Notes: generated by a model from the letters alone, not told the origin. DNA of 64,000 bases from Paenirhizobium cremeum (GCF_022884085.1 NZ_JAGGCS010000006.1:225531-289530), one strand, 5' to 3'; positions 34,865 to 44,456 are shown, counted from the first letter of the stretch. Made by a program: numbers and translations.

Positions 34865-35890
34865 ATGAACATCCTCAAGATTTCGGTTGCAGCCCTGGTT
34901 GCCTCCGTCGCCTTCGCTGGCGCCGCTGCTGCTCGCGACCAGGTGCAGGTCGCTGGCTCCTCGACCGTTCTGCCCTATGCCAAGATCGTCGCTGAAACCT
35001 TCGGCGAGACCTTCTCCAACTTCAAAACCCCGGTTGTTGAGTCCGGCGGTTCGTCCGCAGGTCTCAAGGAATTCTGCAAGGGCGTTGGCGCTGAAACGAT
35101 CGACATTGCCAATTCTTCGCGCAAGATCAAGGATTCCGAAGTCGAGGCCTGCAAGGCTGCCGGCGTGACGGAAATCCAGGAAGTCAAGTTCGGCTATGAC
35201 GGTATCGTCTTCGCCGTCGATGCTTCCAACAAGGATCTCGCGCTGACCCCGGCCGACATCTACAAGGCTCTGGCCGCTGAAGTCGTCGTTGACGGCAAGC
35301 TGGTTGCCAACCCCTACATGAAGTGGTCGGAAGTCAACAAGGATCTGCCGGACGTTGAAATCGCAGCCTTCATTCCGGGCGAAAAGCATGGCACCCGTGA
35401 AGTCTTCGAAGAAAAGGTTATGGCCCACGGCTGCAAGGACACCGGCGCACAGGACGTAATCAAGACGCTGGTCGACGAAAAGACCGCGCCGAAGAAGTGC
35501 ATTGCTGTTCGCAAGGACGGCAAGGCTGTCGATATCGACGGTGACTACACCGAAACGCTCGCTCGCATCGACGCCAACAAGACCGCTGTCGGCGTCTTCG
35601 GCCTCTCCTTCTATGAAAACAACGCCGACAAGCTGAAGGTCGCCACCATCAGCGGCGTCAAGCCGAGCGTTGAAACCGTCGCTTCCGGCGAATATCCGGT
35701 TTCCCGCCCGCTGTACTTCTACGTCAAGAAGGCCCACCTCGGCGTGATCCCGGGCCTGAAGGAATACGTTGAGTTCTTCCTCGACGATCAGATGGTTGGC
35801 CCGGAAGGCCCGCTGGCTGCTTACGGCCTGGTACCCGCCCCGGATGCAGAGCGCGAAGCCGCTCGCACCCAGTTTGCCGAAGGCAAGTAA
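34865..35890 (+). CDS. pstS: Phosphate ABC transporter, periplasmic phosphate-binding protein
   Basis: A 341-residue secreted protein with a signal peptide cleaved after AGAAAAR. The mature start has VAGSSTVLPYAK and then ESGGSSAGLKEFCKG, the phosphate-binding loops, with GEKHGTREVFEE later. It captures inorganic phosphate for PstCAB. The ATG at 34865 has GGGAG upstream. Codon use is strongly biased, consistent with high induced expression. Confidence 0.95.
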   Translation: MNILKISVAALVASVAFAGAAAARDQVQVAGSSTVLPYAKIVAETFGETFSNFKTPVVESGGSSAGLKEFCKGVGAETIDIANSSRKIKDSEVEACKAAGVTEIQEVKFGYDGIVFAVDASNKDLALTPADIYKALAAEVVVDGKLVANPYMKWSEVNKDLPDVEIAAFIPGEKHGTREVFEEKVMAHGCKDTGAQDVIKTLVDEKTAPKKCIAVRKDGKAVDIDGDYTETLARIDANKTAVGVFGLSFYENNADKLKVATISGVKPSVETVASGEYPVSRPLYFYVKKAHLGVIPGLKEYVEFFLDDQMVGPEGPLAAYGLVPAPDAEREAARTQFAEGK

Positions 35891-35899
35891 TGAGAATTC

Positions 35900-35933
35900 C
35901 CGGCGCGGCGTTTTCGCCGCGCCGGTTTCTTTC
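35900..35933 (+). terminator. Strong hairpin between pstS and pstC
   Basis: A perfect 11-bp GC-rich stem (35900-35910 with 35915-35925, loop TTTT) is followed by TTTCTTTC. It should terminate or stabilise most pstS transcripts so that pstS is expressed above pstCAB. Confidence 0.85.
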
Positions 35934-36060
35934 GTGAATACTGTGGCCGTCCCGCTAATGCTCCGGCCTGGGCCGCTGGCCCATTTTTTAAGTCGTGATC
36001 AGGTGAAACTTCGAGCAACGGACGCATGGTGGTCAGGCCTGCAGGTCCGGGGAAGTGACG

Positions 36061-37548
36061 ATGAGTACATCTCTTCTGCTGCTGATAGTGATCGTCATAG
36101 GCATCGTCGCCTATGTGATCGGTTCCTCGAGAGCCGCAAGTCTCGCTGCGGGCAGGCCCTCCAGCCTTCATTCCCGTTACGGCTATCATGGCGCATTTTC
36201 TGCGCTTGTTGCCATATTGCCCGCCGTTCTGCTGCTGGCCGTTTGGGCTGCAGTCACGCCGGCCATGGTCGAAAGCCGCGTCGCCGCGACTTTTCCGGAA
36301 GAGGTCAAGGCGCTGCCCGAAACGACGCGCAACCTCAACTACGGCATGATCTCGTCGATTGCGAACGGTCTGCGTCGGCTTGACGACAACGGACGTGCTG
36401 CGGTTGAGACTGCAGCTCCGGCCGAGATACGCGCGCTGCTCGCAGAACGCGGTGTCGCGATCGCCGATGATCCGCAGCCCTACATGGTGACGGCCGCGAA
36501 GGCGATGATTGAGTTCGCCGACACCAATCGTCTCGCCATGGTCGTCGCCGTGATAGCCGTCGCCGTCATCGGCGCAATCGTCAGCCAGCGCCTGATCGCC
36601 CCCCGTTTCCGCGCACGCAATCGCGTCGAACAGATGATGCTCATCGGCCTGATCGTCGCATCGTCGATCGCGATCCTGACGACCGTCGGCATCGTGCTGT
36701 CCATGCTGACCGAGGCGATCCACTTCTTCCGCATGGTTCCGGCCTGGGAGTTTTTCTTCGGAACAGTGTGGGACCCGCGATTTGCGGCCGCCGGTTCGAC
36801 GGACTCCTCCGGTCAGTTCGGCCTGCTGCCGCTTCTGCTGGGCACGCTTTACATCGGCTTCGTCGCCATGCTGTTTGCGGTGCCCGTCGGCCTGTTTTCA
36901 GCCATCTACATGGCCGAATACGCGACCCCGACGGTCCGCTCCATCGCCAAGCCGCTGCTGGAAGTCCTGGCAGGCATTCCGACGATCGTCTACGGCTTCT
37001 TCGCGATGACCACCGTCGGTCCCTTCCTGCGCGACCTTTCGGCTCAACTCAGCGGTCTTGCGACCGGCAACTATGTCAGCTTCATTCAGGCGCAGAGCGT
37101 TCTGACCGCCGGTTTCGTCATGGGCATCATGCTCATCCCATACGTTTCCTCATTGTCGGACGACATCATCACCGCGGTTCCCCGCGCGCTGCGTGACGGT
37201 TCGCTCGGCCTCGGCGCCACGCGGTCGGAGACAGTCAAGCGCGTCATCCTTCCGGCTGCTCTTCCCGGCATCGTCGGCGCCTTGCTGATGACCGCATCCC
37301 GCGCTATCGGCGAAACCATGATTGTGGTGCTCGCCGCCGGCGTTGCTGCCCGCATGCAGCTCAATCCGTTCGAACCGATGACCACAGTGACCGTCAAGAT
37401 CGTCAACCAGCTCACTGGCGACCTCGAGTTCACCTCGCCGCAGACGCTGGTGGCTTTCGCCCTCGGCATCACGCTGTTCGTCATCACGCTTTGCCTCAAC
37501 ATCTACGCGCTCTACATCGTGCGCAAATACCGGGAGCAGTACGAATGA
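36061..37548 (+). CDS. pstC: Phosphate ABC transporter, permease PstC
   Basis: A 495-residue inner-membrane permease, longer than the 319-residue E. coli PstC because of two extra N-terminal membrane segments and a loop (first about 200 residues), as in other rhizobia. The permease core shows GTLYIGFVAMLFAVPVG and the cytoplasmic EAA-type loop LGATRSETVKRVILPAALPG. ATG at 36061 is preferred to GTG at 36055. Its stop overlaps the pstA start (ATGA). Confidence 0.93.
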   Translation: MSTSLLLLIVIVIGIVAYVIGSSRAASLAAGRPSSLHSRYGYHGAFSALVAILPAVLLLAVWAAVTPAMVESRVAATFPEEVKALPETTRNLNYGMISSIANGLRRLDDNGRAAVETAAPAEIRALLAERGVAIADDPQPYMVTAAKAMIEFADTNRLAMVVAVIAVAVIGAIVSQRLIAPRFRARNRVEQMMLIGLIVASSIAILTTVGIVLSMLTEAIHFFRMVPAWEFFFGTVWDPRFAAAGSTDSSGQFGLLPLLLGTLYIGFVAMLFAVPVGLFSAIYMAEYATPTVRSIAKPLLEVLAGIPTIVYGFFAMTTVGPFLRDLSAQLSGLATGNYVSFIQAQSVLTAGFVMGIMLIPYVSSLSDDIITAVPRALRDGSLGLGATRSETVKRVILPAALPGIVGALLMTASRAIGETMIVVLAAGVAARMQLNPFEPMTTVTVKIVNQLTGDLEFTSPQTLVAFALGITLFVITLCLNIYALYIVRKYREQYE

Positions 37549-38873
37549 GCCAGGTCGTCACCCCCGCCTCGACTGCGGTCTCCGGCGCCGCCAGAACCTC
37601 CGGACGCCGCGATATCGGCATCAAGCGCCGCTATGCCGCAGAACGTCGTTTCCGTGCCTATGGCGTTGCCGCCATCGCCTTCGGTCTGCTGTTCCTGTTC
37701 CTCCTGCTGTTCTCGGTCGTTTCCAAGGGCTATACGGCTTTTGAACAGACGATGATTACCGTTCCGATCGAGTTTTCGGAAAAGGTCATCGACCCGAATA
37801 ACAAGCGGGCAGAAAACCCGAATGTGTTGCAGATGGCGAATTATCCGCTTCTGGCAAGGGATGCGGTCGCCAAAGTCCTCGGTGTCGATACGAGTGATCG
37901 CGTCAAGGCGCGCGCCGTTCAGGACATGCTGTCCGACAGCGTTCGCGTGGCATTGCGCGATATGGTTCTTGCCGATCAATCGCTGATCGGAAAGACGGTT
38001 CCGGTGACCCTGCTTGCCAACGCCAACATCGACTCCGCCTACAAGGGCCAGATCGATCTGTCGGTTGCCGAGCAGAACCGCAAGGTTTCCGACCAGCAGC
38101 TCGCATGGATGAACCAGCTCGCCGAAAGCGGCGCGCTTGCCGGACACTTCAACACCGGCATTTTCGTGAACGGCGCATCCAGCCGTCCGGAAGCGGCGGG
38201 TGTCGGGGTGGCACTCATCGGTTCGGCCTACATGATGCTGATCGTCCTCGTGCTTTCGCTGCCGATCGGTGTCGCGGCTTCAATCTACCTTGAAGAGTTT
38301 GCCCCGAAGAACCGCTTCACCGACCTGATCGAAGTGAATATCAACAACCTTGCTGCCGTCCCCTCGATCGTATTCGGTCTTCTTGGTCTTGCGGTGTTCA
38401 TCAACTTCATGGGCCTGCCGCGTTCGGCCTCGATTGTCGGCGGTCTCGTGCTGACGCTGATGACCTTGCCGACCATCATCATTGCCACGCGTGCGGCTTT
38501 GAAGGCCGTGCCGCCGTCTATCCGCGCTGCCGCGCTCGGCCTCGGCGCTTCGAAGATGCAGACGGTCTTCCATCATGTGCTGCCGCTTGCCATGCCGGGC
38601 ATTCTGACCGGCACGATCATCGGCCTGGCGCATGCTCTCGGTGAAACGGCACCGTTGCTGCTGATCGGCATGGTGGCTTTCGTCGCCAACTATCCAGGTA
38701 CGCCGCTCGAGCCGTCGACCGCCCTTCCGGTGCAGATCTACCAGTGGGCGAACGAGGCGGAGCGTGCTTTCGTCGAACGTACATCGGGAGCGATCATTAT
38801 TCTGCTCCTGTTCCTTCTGGTAATGAATGTGGGCGCAATCCTGTTGCGGCGACGCTTCGAACGGCGCTGGTAG
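37545..38873 (+). CDS. pstA: Phosphate ABC transporter, permease PstA
   Basis: A 442-residue permease, also extended at the N-terminus relative to E. coli PstA (296 aa). One membrane segment near residue 45 is followed by a periplasmic region of about 150 residues, then the permease core with [25 protein letters not shown] and the EAA loop [20 protein letters not shown]. The start overlaps pstC by ATGA. It forms the membrane channel with PstC. Confidence 0.93.
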   Translation: MSQVVTPASTAVSGAARTSGRRDIGIKRRYAAERRFRAYGVAAIAFGLLFLFLLLFSVVSKGYTAFEQTMITVPIEFSEKVIDPNNKRAENPNVLQMANYPLLARDAVAKVLGVDTSDRVKARAVQDMLSDSVRVALRDMVLADQSLIGKTVPVTLLANANIDSAYKGQIDLSVAEQNRKVSDQQLAWMNQLAESGALAGHFNTGIFVNGASSRPEAAGVGVALIGSAYMMLIVLVLSLPIGVAASIYLEEFAPKNRFTDLIEVNINNLAAVPSIVFGLLGLAVFINFMGLPRSASIVGGLVLTLMTLPTIIIATRAALKAVPPSIRAAALGLGASKMQTVFHHVLPLAMPGILTGTIIGLAHALGETAPLLLIGMVAFVANYPGTPLEPSTALPVQIYQWANEAERAFVERTSGAIIILLLFLLVMNVGAILLRRRFERRW

Positions 38874-38886
38874 AGGGAGAAGAGAC

Positions 38887-39702
38887 ATGAACATGATGTC
38901 GGAATCAGCAGTTGAAAAGGCGCTGGATCAGAAAATGAGCGATGTGAACTACAAGATGATTGGCAAGGACGTCTCGGTTTACTACGGCGAGAAGCGCGCG
39001 CTTTTCGACGTGAACCTAAACGTTCGCGAGCATACGGTAACCGCGCTCATCGGCCCTTCGGGCTGCGGTAAGTCGACCTTCCTCAGGACGCTCAACCGCA
39101 TGAATGACACGATCGACGGTTGCCGGGTCACCGGCAAGATCACGCTCGACGAGATGGACATCTACGATCCGTCCATCGATGTGGTCGAACTGCGCGCCCG
39201 CGTCGGCATGGTTTTCCAGAAGCCGAACCCGTTCCCGAAGTCGATCTACGAGAACATTTCCTACGGCCCGCGCATCCATGGTCTCGCCAAGTCGAAGGCC
39301 GATCTCGACCAGATCGTCGAGACCAGCCTTCAGAAGGCCGGCCTCTGGAACGAGGTGAAGGACCGCCTCCATGAGTCTGGCACCGGTCTCTCCGGCGGCC
39401 AGCAGCAGCGCCTGTGCATTGCCCGTGCAGTCGCCGTCAGCCCGGAAGTCATCCTGATGGACGAGCCTTGCTCGGCACTCGATCCGATCGCGACCGCCAA
39501 GGTCGAGGAACTGATCCACGAGCTCAGAACCAACTTCACGATTGTCATCGTGACGCACTCCATGCAGCAGGCGGCCCGCGTTTCCCAGCGCACGGCGATG
39601 TTCCACCTCGGTCTGCTGGTCGAGGAAAACGATACCGACAAGATGTTCACCAATCCGGACGATCAGCGCACGCAGGACTACATCATGGGCCGCTTCGGCT
39701 GA
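38887..39702 (+). CDS. pstB: Phosphate ABC transporter, ATP-binding protein PstB
   Basis: A 271-residue ATPase that powers PstCA. It shows Walker [11 protein letters not shown], the PstB-specific stretch [16 protein letters not shown], signature [14 protein letters not shown] and Walker [17 protein letters not shown] at 38887 has AGGGAGAAGAG upstream, 13 bp after pstA. Confidence 0.96.
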   Translation: MNMMSESAVEKALDQKMSDVNYKMIGKDVSVYYGEKRALFDVNLNVREHTVTALIGPSGCGKSTFLRTLNRMNDTIDGCRVTGKITLDEMDIYDPSIDVVELRARVGMVFQKPNPFPKSIYENISYGPRIHGLAKSKADLDQIVETSLQKAGLWNEVKDRLHESGTGLSGGQQQRLCIARAVAVSPEVILMDEPCSALDPIATAKVEELIHELRTNFTIVIVTHSMQQAARVSQRTAMFHLGLLVEENDTDKMFTNPDDQRTQDYIMGRFG

Positions 39703-39750
39703 TGTCGCCGCATCCGGTGATCGATCTTCCATTTCAAGGATACCAAGAAC

Positions 39751-40464
39751 ATGTCTTCATCGCATATCTACTCGGCCTATGACGAGGAACTGAAATACCT
39801 GATGCGCCGCATCTCCGAGATGGGTGGGCTTGCCGAACAGATGGTGGGCGACAGCATTCGCGCGCTTGTCAATTCCGATGCCGCCCTTGCCCAGAAGGTC
39901 ATTTCCGACGACGTCATCATGGATGCCGCCGAGCGCGAGATCGGCGACAAGGCGATCGTCACCATCGCCCGCCGCCAGCCGGTTGCAGCTGATCTTCGCG
40001 AGATCATCGGCGCGCTCAAGATTGCCAATGACCTGGAGCGGGTCGGCGATCTCGGCAAGAGCAACGCCAAGCGCGTCATGGCCGTTCAGGCCACCGGCGT
40101 TCCGCGCAAGCTCGCCCGCGGCATCGAGCATCTGTCGGAGCTTGCGCTCGTGCAGCTCAAGGAAGTGCTCGACGTCTACACGACACGCTCGGCCGAAAAG
40201 GCCAAGTCGATTCGTGATCGCGACGAGGAGATCGACGCCATCTATACCTCGCTCTTCCGCGAGCTTCTGACCTACATGATGGAAGATCCGCGCAACATCA
40301 CCAGCTGCACGCATCTTCTGTTCTGCGCCAAGAACATCGAACGGATCGGCGACCATGCCACCAATATCGCTGAGACGATCTACTACATGGCGACCGGCGC
40401 TCAGCCGGAAGGCGAGCGCCCGAAGGAAGACCTGACAGCTACCGTCGGCGCCATCGCCGAGTGA
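39751..40464 (+). CDS. phoU: Phosphate transport system regulator PhoU
   Basis: A 237-residue all-helical protein with two PhoU three-helix repeats (about 10-110 and 120-215), carrying the metal-contact motifs ANDLERVGDLGKSNAKR and KNIERIGDHATNIAE. It signals phosphate sufficiency from PstSCAB to PhoR and restrains the system. It follows pstB by 48 bp and precedes phoB by 32 bp. Confidence 0.95.
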   Translation: MSSSHIYSAYDEELKYLMRRISEMGGLAEQMVGDSIRALVNSDAALAQKVISDDVIMDAAEREIGDKAIVTIARRQPVAADLREIIGALKIANDLERVGDLGKSNAKRVMAVQATGVPRKLARGIEHLSELALVQLKEVLDVYTTRSAEKAKSIRDRDEEIDAIYTSLFRELLTYMMEDPRNITSCTHLLFCAKNIERIGDHATNIAETIYYMATGAQPEGERPKEDLTATVGAIAE

Positions 40465-40496
40465 GCCGTCGGTCCTGAGAGAGGTAGTTGAAGTCG

Positions 40497-41180
40497 ATGT
40501 TGCCCAAGATTGCTGTCGTTGAGGACGAAGAAGCACTGAGCGTGCTTCTTCGTTACAATCTCGAGGCTGAAGGTTACGAGGTCGAGACCATCCTGCGTGG
40601 CGATGAAGCGGAGTTGAGGCTGCAGGAGCGGGTTCCCGACCTGCTCATCCTCGACTGGATGCTGCCCGGTGTCTCGGGCATCGAGCTTTGCCGCCGGTTG
40701 CGTATGCGGCCGGAGACGGAACGTCTGCCGATCATCATGCTGACGGCCCGCGGCGAAGAAAGCGAGCGCGTGCGCGGTCTGGCGACCGGGGCGGATGACT
40801 ATGTCGTCAAGCCGTTCTCGACCCCGGAACTGATGGCGCGTGTCAAGGCCATGCTGCGCCGCGCACGTCCGGAGGTCCTCTCCAGTGTCTTGCGTTGCGG
40901 CGATATCGAACTGGACCGCGAGACCCATCGGGTTCATCGCAAGAGCCGCGAAGTCCGGCTTGGGCCGACCGAATTCCGTCTGCTGGAGTTCCTGATGGCT
41001 TCCCCCGGGCGCGTTTTCTCGCGTTCCCAGCTTCTGGACGGCGTCTGGGGCCACGACATCTATGTCGACGAACGCACGGTCGACGTGCATGTGGGTCGCC
41101 TTCGCAAGGCTCTCAACTTCTCGAATATGCAGGATGTGATCCGCACCGTGCGCGGCGCGGGATATTCCATGGAAGCCTGA
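40497..41180 (+). CDS. phoB: Phosphate regulon response regulator PhoB
   Basis: A 227-residue OmpR-family regulator: receiver with acidic EDE at 9-11, phospho-acceptor D53 (LILDWMLPG) and K in VVKPFS, then a winged-helix DNA-binding domain (LGPTEFRLLEFLMASPGR and DERTVDVHVGRLRKAL). It binds the Pho box upstream of pstS. ATG at 40497 gives the conserved start; the TTG at 40488 sits too close to the GAGAGAGG ribosome site. Confidence 0.95.
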   Translation: MLPKIAVVEDEEALSVLLRYNLEAEGYEVETILRGDEAELRLQERVPDLLILDWMLPGVSGIELCRRLRMRPETERLPIIMLTARGEESERVRGLATGADDYVVKPFSTPELMARVKAMLRRARPEVLSSVLRCGDIELDRETHRVHRKSREVRLGPTEFRLLEFLMASPGRVFSRSQLLDGVWGHDIYVDERTVDVHVGRLRKALNFSNMQDVIRTVRGAGYSMEA

Positions 41181-41224
41181 TTGGGTTTTTCCAGGATCAC
41201 ATTGCGGATACGTTGTGACAGACA

Positions 41225-41250
41225 AAAAACGGGCCGAAAGGCCCGTTTTT
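41225..41250. terminator. Bidirectional terminator between phoB and gcrA
   Basis: AAAAACGGGCC-GAAA-GGCCCGTTTTT is a perfect 11-bp hairpin with an A tract before and a T tract after. It can end transcripts from both convergent genes. Confidence 0.93.
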
Positions 41251-41282
41251 ACATTTCCGGTTTTGTCCGAAGACGCCGGACT

Positions 41283-41807
41283 TTATCGAGCCGACCTACG
41301 CCTGTCGCCAACCGGCTGGTAGGCGAGCTTGGCGTGATAGTTGCAATAAGGGGAATTATCGGACGACTCGCAGCCGCAGAAATGGAAATCGTCCTTCATA
41401 GGATCGCCGATCGGCCACTTGCAGGTGCGTTCCGTGAGTTCCGTCAGCGCCAGACGCCGGGAAATCGGCACGACCACGTTGCTCGCCGGAGCGATATCGA
41501 TTTCCTCGATGCCTTCGATCTCGATTTCTTCCTTGAGCATGTTGGCGCCGGCAGGCCGCGCAACGGTGCGGGTGGTGACGCGCGGCGCATAGTTCTGGGC
41601 GCGGGGCGGCGTCGCCGTGCGCTTTGCCGTCCGCGTCGTCGCGACGCTGCCGCCGGCCTTGGCGCGGCCCGGAAGGCTGAGGCGGTGAACTTTGCCGATA
41701 ACGGCATTGCGGCTCACTCCGCCAAGTTGCGCGGCAATCTGGCTCGCGCTCAAGCCTTCGGCCCAAAGCCGCTTCAGCTTTTCTACTCGCTCATCCGTCC
41801 AGTTCAT
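41283..41807 (-). CDS. gcrA: Cell-cycle regulator GcrA
   Basis: A 174-residue alphaproteobacterial global regulator that recruits sigma-70 RNA polymerase to promoters holding methylated GANTC sites. The N-terminus MNWTDERVEKLKRLWAEG plus ASQIAAQLG and SRNAVIGKVHRL forms the conserved HTH. The C-terminal sigma-interacting domain has TCKWPIGDP and the cysteine-rich CGCESSDNSPYC. The ATG at 41807 follows GGAG; the longer frame to 41921 adds non-conserved sequence. It is divergent from argD across a gap rich in GANTC sites. Confidence 0.95.
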   Translation of the reverse strand: MNWTDERVEKLKRLWAEGLSASQIAAQLGGVSRNAVIGKVHRLSLPGRAKAGGSVATTRTAKRTATPPRAQNYAPRVTTRTVARPAGANMLKEEIEIEGIEEIDIAPASNVVVPISRRLALTELTERTCKWPIGDPMKDDFHFCGCESSDNSPYCNYHAKLAYQPVGDRRRSAR

Positions 41808-41954
41808 GCCATTTTCTCCGCCGGTCGCAATTCGTGCTGGCAGAATCCCTCGCCGTTGCTTCGGAAAATTCCGAAACAAAACTGCCTCGATACTGTCGGT
41901 GACTAATTCCGCCGCATGCAATTTCTTTATTGGTTCTTAACCTAGTGTGAGGCT

Positions 41955-41991
41955 GACTCCGTGACAAGAGTCGGCGGAATCATCGGGAATC
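41955..41991. promoter_or_regulatory. Cluster of four GANTC (CcrM methylation) sites
   Basis: GACTC at 41955, GAGTC at 41968, GAATC at 41977 and GAATC at 41987 are spaced 9-13 bp apart. CcrM methylates GANTC in alphaproteobacteria and GcrA reads the methylation state. The cluster sits 148 bp upstream of the gcrA start. Confidence 0.65.
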
Positions 41992-42106
41992 GATTTCGAA
42001 GTTTTCCCCAACTTGCTACCGAGGCGCGATCGTGTTCGCCCATGCGCCGCTTGGCTCTGTCCCTCGACTCCGAGTGGCGAAAATTCCGCTTTTCCGCGGT
42101 GTTTCG

Positions 42107-42135
42107 TTGACAGGGAGGGGCGAAATGACGATAGT
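42107..42135 (+). promoter_or_regulatory. Candidate promoter ahead of argD
   Basis: TTGACA at 42107-42112, a 17-base spacer and GATAGT at 42130-42135 resemble a sigma-70-type promoter. Transcription would begin near 42142, at the base of the hairpin. It also overlaps GGGAGGGG and an ATG at 42125 that could begin a leader peptide for an upstream transcript. Confidence 0.4.
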
Positions 42136-42141
42136 GCAGCC

Positions 42142-42170
42142 GCCGCCGCAAGGCGGCATTTTTGATTTTT
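42142..42170 (+). terminator. Hairpin with T-tract upstream of argD (attenuator or 5' stem-loop)
   Basis: GCCGCC-GCAA-GGCGGC is followed by ATTTTTGATTTTTT on the plus strand. No plus-strand gene ends before it, since gcrA points away, so it would act on the argD leader: as an attenuator if transcription starts upstream, or as a 5' stabilising stem if it starts at about 42142. Confidence 0.55.
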
Positions 42171-42245
42171 TGGACCCGGCGGAACAGGGGTTCCGGTCGG
42201 TCCGCACCCGAAAAGACAAAAGCTCTTCGAAAGGAGTCTTTCGCT

Positions 42246-43448
42246 ATGGCCGAGGCCTCTCCGCTTTATCAGACTTACATGCGCGCTCCGCTGCGTTTCG
42301 AGCGAGGCGAGGGCGTGTGGCTGATTACGGAAAACGGAGAGCGATATCTCGATTTCGCAGCGGGTGTCGCCGTGAATTCGCTGGGCCACGCCCACCCTCA
42401 TCTCGTCGGCGCATTGCGTGAGCAGGCCGATAAGGTCTGGCATCTTTCGAACCTCTATGAGATCCCAGGCCAGGAAAAGCTCGGCAAGCGCCTGACCGAG
42501 GCGACCTTTGCCGACCGGGTGTTTTTCACGAATTCCGGTGCAGAGGCGCTTGAATGCGCCATCAAGACGGCCCGCCGCTATCAGTTCTCCAAGGGACATG
42601 GCGAGCGGTTCCACATCATCACTTTCGAAGGCGCCTTCCATGGCCGCACGCTGGCGACGATTGCCGCTGGCGGCCAGGCGAAATATCTCGAAGGCTTCGG
42701 CCCCAAGGCGCCGGGTTTCGATCAGGTGCCTTTCGGCGATCTGGAAGCTGTGAAGGCGGCGATCACCGACGAGACGGCGGCGATCCTCATCGAGCCCGTT
42801 CAGGGCGAGGGAGGCATCCGCACCGCGCCTGCCGGTTTCCTGCGGGAACTGCGCAAGATCTGCGATGACAACGGTCTTCTCCTGATCTTCGACGAGGTCC
42901 AGTGCGGGATCGGCCGTACAGGCAAGCTGTTCGCCTACGAATGGACGGGTATCACGCCTGACATCATGGCCGTGGCAAAGGGCATTGGCGGCGGGTTTCC
43001 GCTCGGCGCCTGCCTTGCGACAGAAGACGCTGCCTCGGGCATGAAGGCCGGCACTCATGGCTCCACTTATGGCGGCAATCCGCTTGCCATGGCAGTCGGC
43101 AATGCCGTTCTCGATGTCGTCCTCGCCGACGGTTTTCTCGAACATGTGCGCGACGTTGCGCTCGTCTTCCGCCAGGGTCTTGCCGAGCTCAAGGACCGGT
43201 TCCCCGGTGTCATCGAGGAGATACGCGGCGAAGGCCTTATGCTTGGCATCAAGGCGAAGGTGCCTTCCGCGGAACTGCTGCAGGCGATGCGCGACGAGCA
43301 TATCCTCGGCGTACCGGCGGGCGATAACGTCATCCGCCTTCTGCCGCCGCTTGTCGTCACGACCGAGGATGCCAGGGAGGGGCTGAACCGCATCGGCCTT
43401 GCGGCGGAAAAGGTTCAGACGACACTCGACACGACTGCCCGGATTTAA
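42246..43448 (+). CDS. argD: Acetylornithine aminotransferase
   Basis: A 400-residue PLP enzyme of the class III aminotransferases that converts N-acetylglutamate semialdehyde to acetylornithine in arginine synthesis. Motifs are [38 protein letters not shown] and the PLP lysine in [14 protein letters not shown]. The ATG at 42246 follows AAAGGAG. argF begins 12 bp after its stop. The long minus-strand frame covering argD and argF is a high-GC shadow. Confidence 0.94.
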   Translation: MAEASPLYQTYMRAPLRFERGEGVWLITENGERYLDFAAGVAVNSLGHAHPHLVGALREQADKVWHLSNLYEIPGQEKLGKRLTEATFADRVFFTNSGAEALECAIKTARRYQFSKGHGERFHIITFEGAFHGRTLATIAAGGQAKYLEGFGPKAPGFDQVPFGDLEAVKAAITDETAAILIEPVQGEGGIRTAPAGFLRELRKICDDNGLLLIFDEVQCGIGRTGKLFAYEWTGITPDIMAVAKGIGGGFPLGACLATEDAASGMKAGTHGSTYGGNPLAMAVGNAVLDVVLADGFLEHVRDVALVFRQGLAELKDRFPGVIEEIRGEGLMLGIKAKVPSAELLQAMRDEHILGVPAGDNVIRLLPPLVVTTEDAREGLNRIGLAAEKVQTTLDTTARI

Positions 43449-43460
43449 ACAGGTAACAGC

Positions 43461-44378
43461 ATGGCCGCTCCCAAGCATTTTCTCGATCTTTCGGCAGTCA
43501 ATTCTTCCGACCTTCGGCAGATTCTCGAAGACGCCAAAACCCGCAAGCAGGCCACGAAGGCCGGCACGGCTGACAAGCCGCTGGCCGGCAAGATGCTGGC
43601 GATGATTTTCGAAAAGCCGTCCACCCGCACGCGCGTATCTTTCGATGTGGGCATGCGCCAACTCGGCGGCGAAACGCTGTTCCTGTCCGGAACCGAGATG
43701 CAGCTTGGCCGTGCCGAAACCATCGGCGACACAGCCAAGGTTCTCTCGCGCTACGTCGATGCCATCATGATCCGCACGACCGATCATTCCCGGTTGCTGG
43801 AAATGGCGGAGCATGCAACCGTTCCCGTCATCAACGCGCTGACGGACAGCACGCATCCCTGCCAGATCATGGCGGATGTCATGACCTTCGAGGAGCATCG
43901 CGGCCCGATCAAGGGCAAGACCATTGCCTGGACGGGTGATGGCAACAACGTGCTTCATTCCCTGGTCGAAGGCGCCGCCCGCTTCGGTTACCGCATGAAC
44001 ATGGCGGTGCCGCTCGGTTCCGAGCCCGACGATAAGTTCCTGAACTGGGCCCGCAACAATGGCGGCGAGATCATGTTGTGCCATGAGGCCGAACGGGCCG
44101 TCGACGGAGCCGACGCGGTTATCACCGACACGTGGGTGTCGATGAACCAGGAGCATAAGGCGCGTGGGCACAATGTCTTCCAGCCCTTCCAGGTCAATTC
44201 GTCGCTGATGAAGCGCGCTTCGGCTGATGCGCTGTTCATGCATTGCCTGCCTGCCCATCGCGGCGAGGAGGTGACCGACGATGTGATCGACGGGCCGCAA
44301 TCCGTAGTGTTCGATGAAGCGGAAAACCGTCTCCATGCCCAGAAGGCGATCCTTGCGTGGTGCCTCGGCGCCATCTGA
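43461..44378 (+). CDS. argF: Ornithine carbamoyltransferase
   Basis: A 305-residue enzyme that makes citrulline from ornithine and carbamoyl phosphate. It has the carbamoyl-phosphate motif [26 protein letters not shown], the ornithine-side DTWVSMNQE and [13 protein letters not shown]. It is co-transcribed with argD. Length and motifs are standard. Confidence 0.96.
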   Translation: MAAPKHFLDLSAVNSSDLRQILEDAKTRKQATKAGTADKPLAGKMLAMIFEKPSTRTRVSFDVGMRQLGGETLFLSGTEMQLGRAETIGDTAKVLSRYVDAIMIRTTDHSRLLEMAEHATVPVINALTDSTHPCQIMADVMTFEEHRGPIKGKTIAWTGDGNNVLHSLVEGAARFGYRMNMAVPLGSEPDDKFLNWARNNGGEIMLCHEAERAVDGADAVITDTWVSMNQEHKARGHNVFQPFQVNSSLMKRASADALFMHCLPAHRGEEVTDDVIDGPQSVVFDEAENRLHAQKAILAWCLGAI

Positions 44379-44427
44379 GTACATGACGTGCCGGAGCGTT
44401 GTTTAACGGGATTGTGCCGGCCATTCG

Positions 44428-44456
44428 CTTGACCTTGTTGTGCAAGGACCCCATTT
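44428..44456 (+). promoter_or_regulatory. Heat-shock (RpoH) type promoter of hslO
   Basis: CTTGAC at 44428-44433, a 15-base spacer and CCCCATTT at 44449-44456 closely match the sigma-32 consensus (CTTGAA and CCCCATNT). It lies 62 bp before the hslO start, and Hsp33 is a known heat-shock regulon member. Confidence 0.75.

Larger units (their letters stand above)
41808..42245. other. 438-bp gcrA-argD intergenic region
   Basis: This is the longest non-coding stretch of the window. It holds four GANTC methylation sites in 37 bp (41955-41991), further GANTC sites at 42066 and 42234, an AT-rich segment at about 41910-41945 probably containing the gcrA promoter, and a promoter/hairpin leader arrangement before argD (42107-42170). 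Confidence 0.75.

Noticed and set aside
40488-40496. TTG start at 40488 for phoB
   Set aside because: It sits only about four bases after the ribosome site; the ATG at 40497 gives the usual PhoB N-terminus.
41937-44384. Minus-strand open frame of 815 codons opposite argD and argF
   Set aside because: It mirrors two well-matched enzymes in a high-GC region, has no recognisable domain and no ribosome site; it is a shadow frame.
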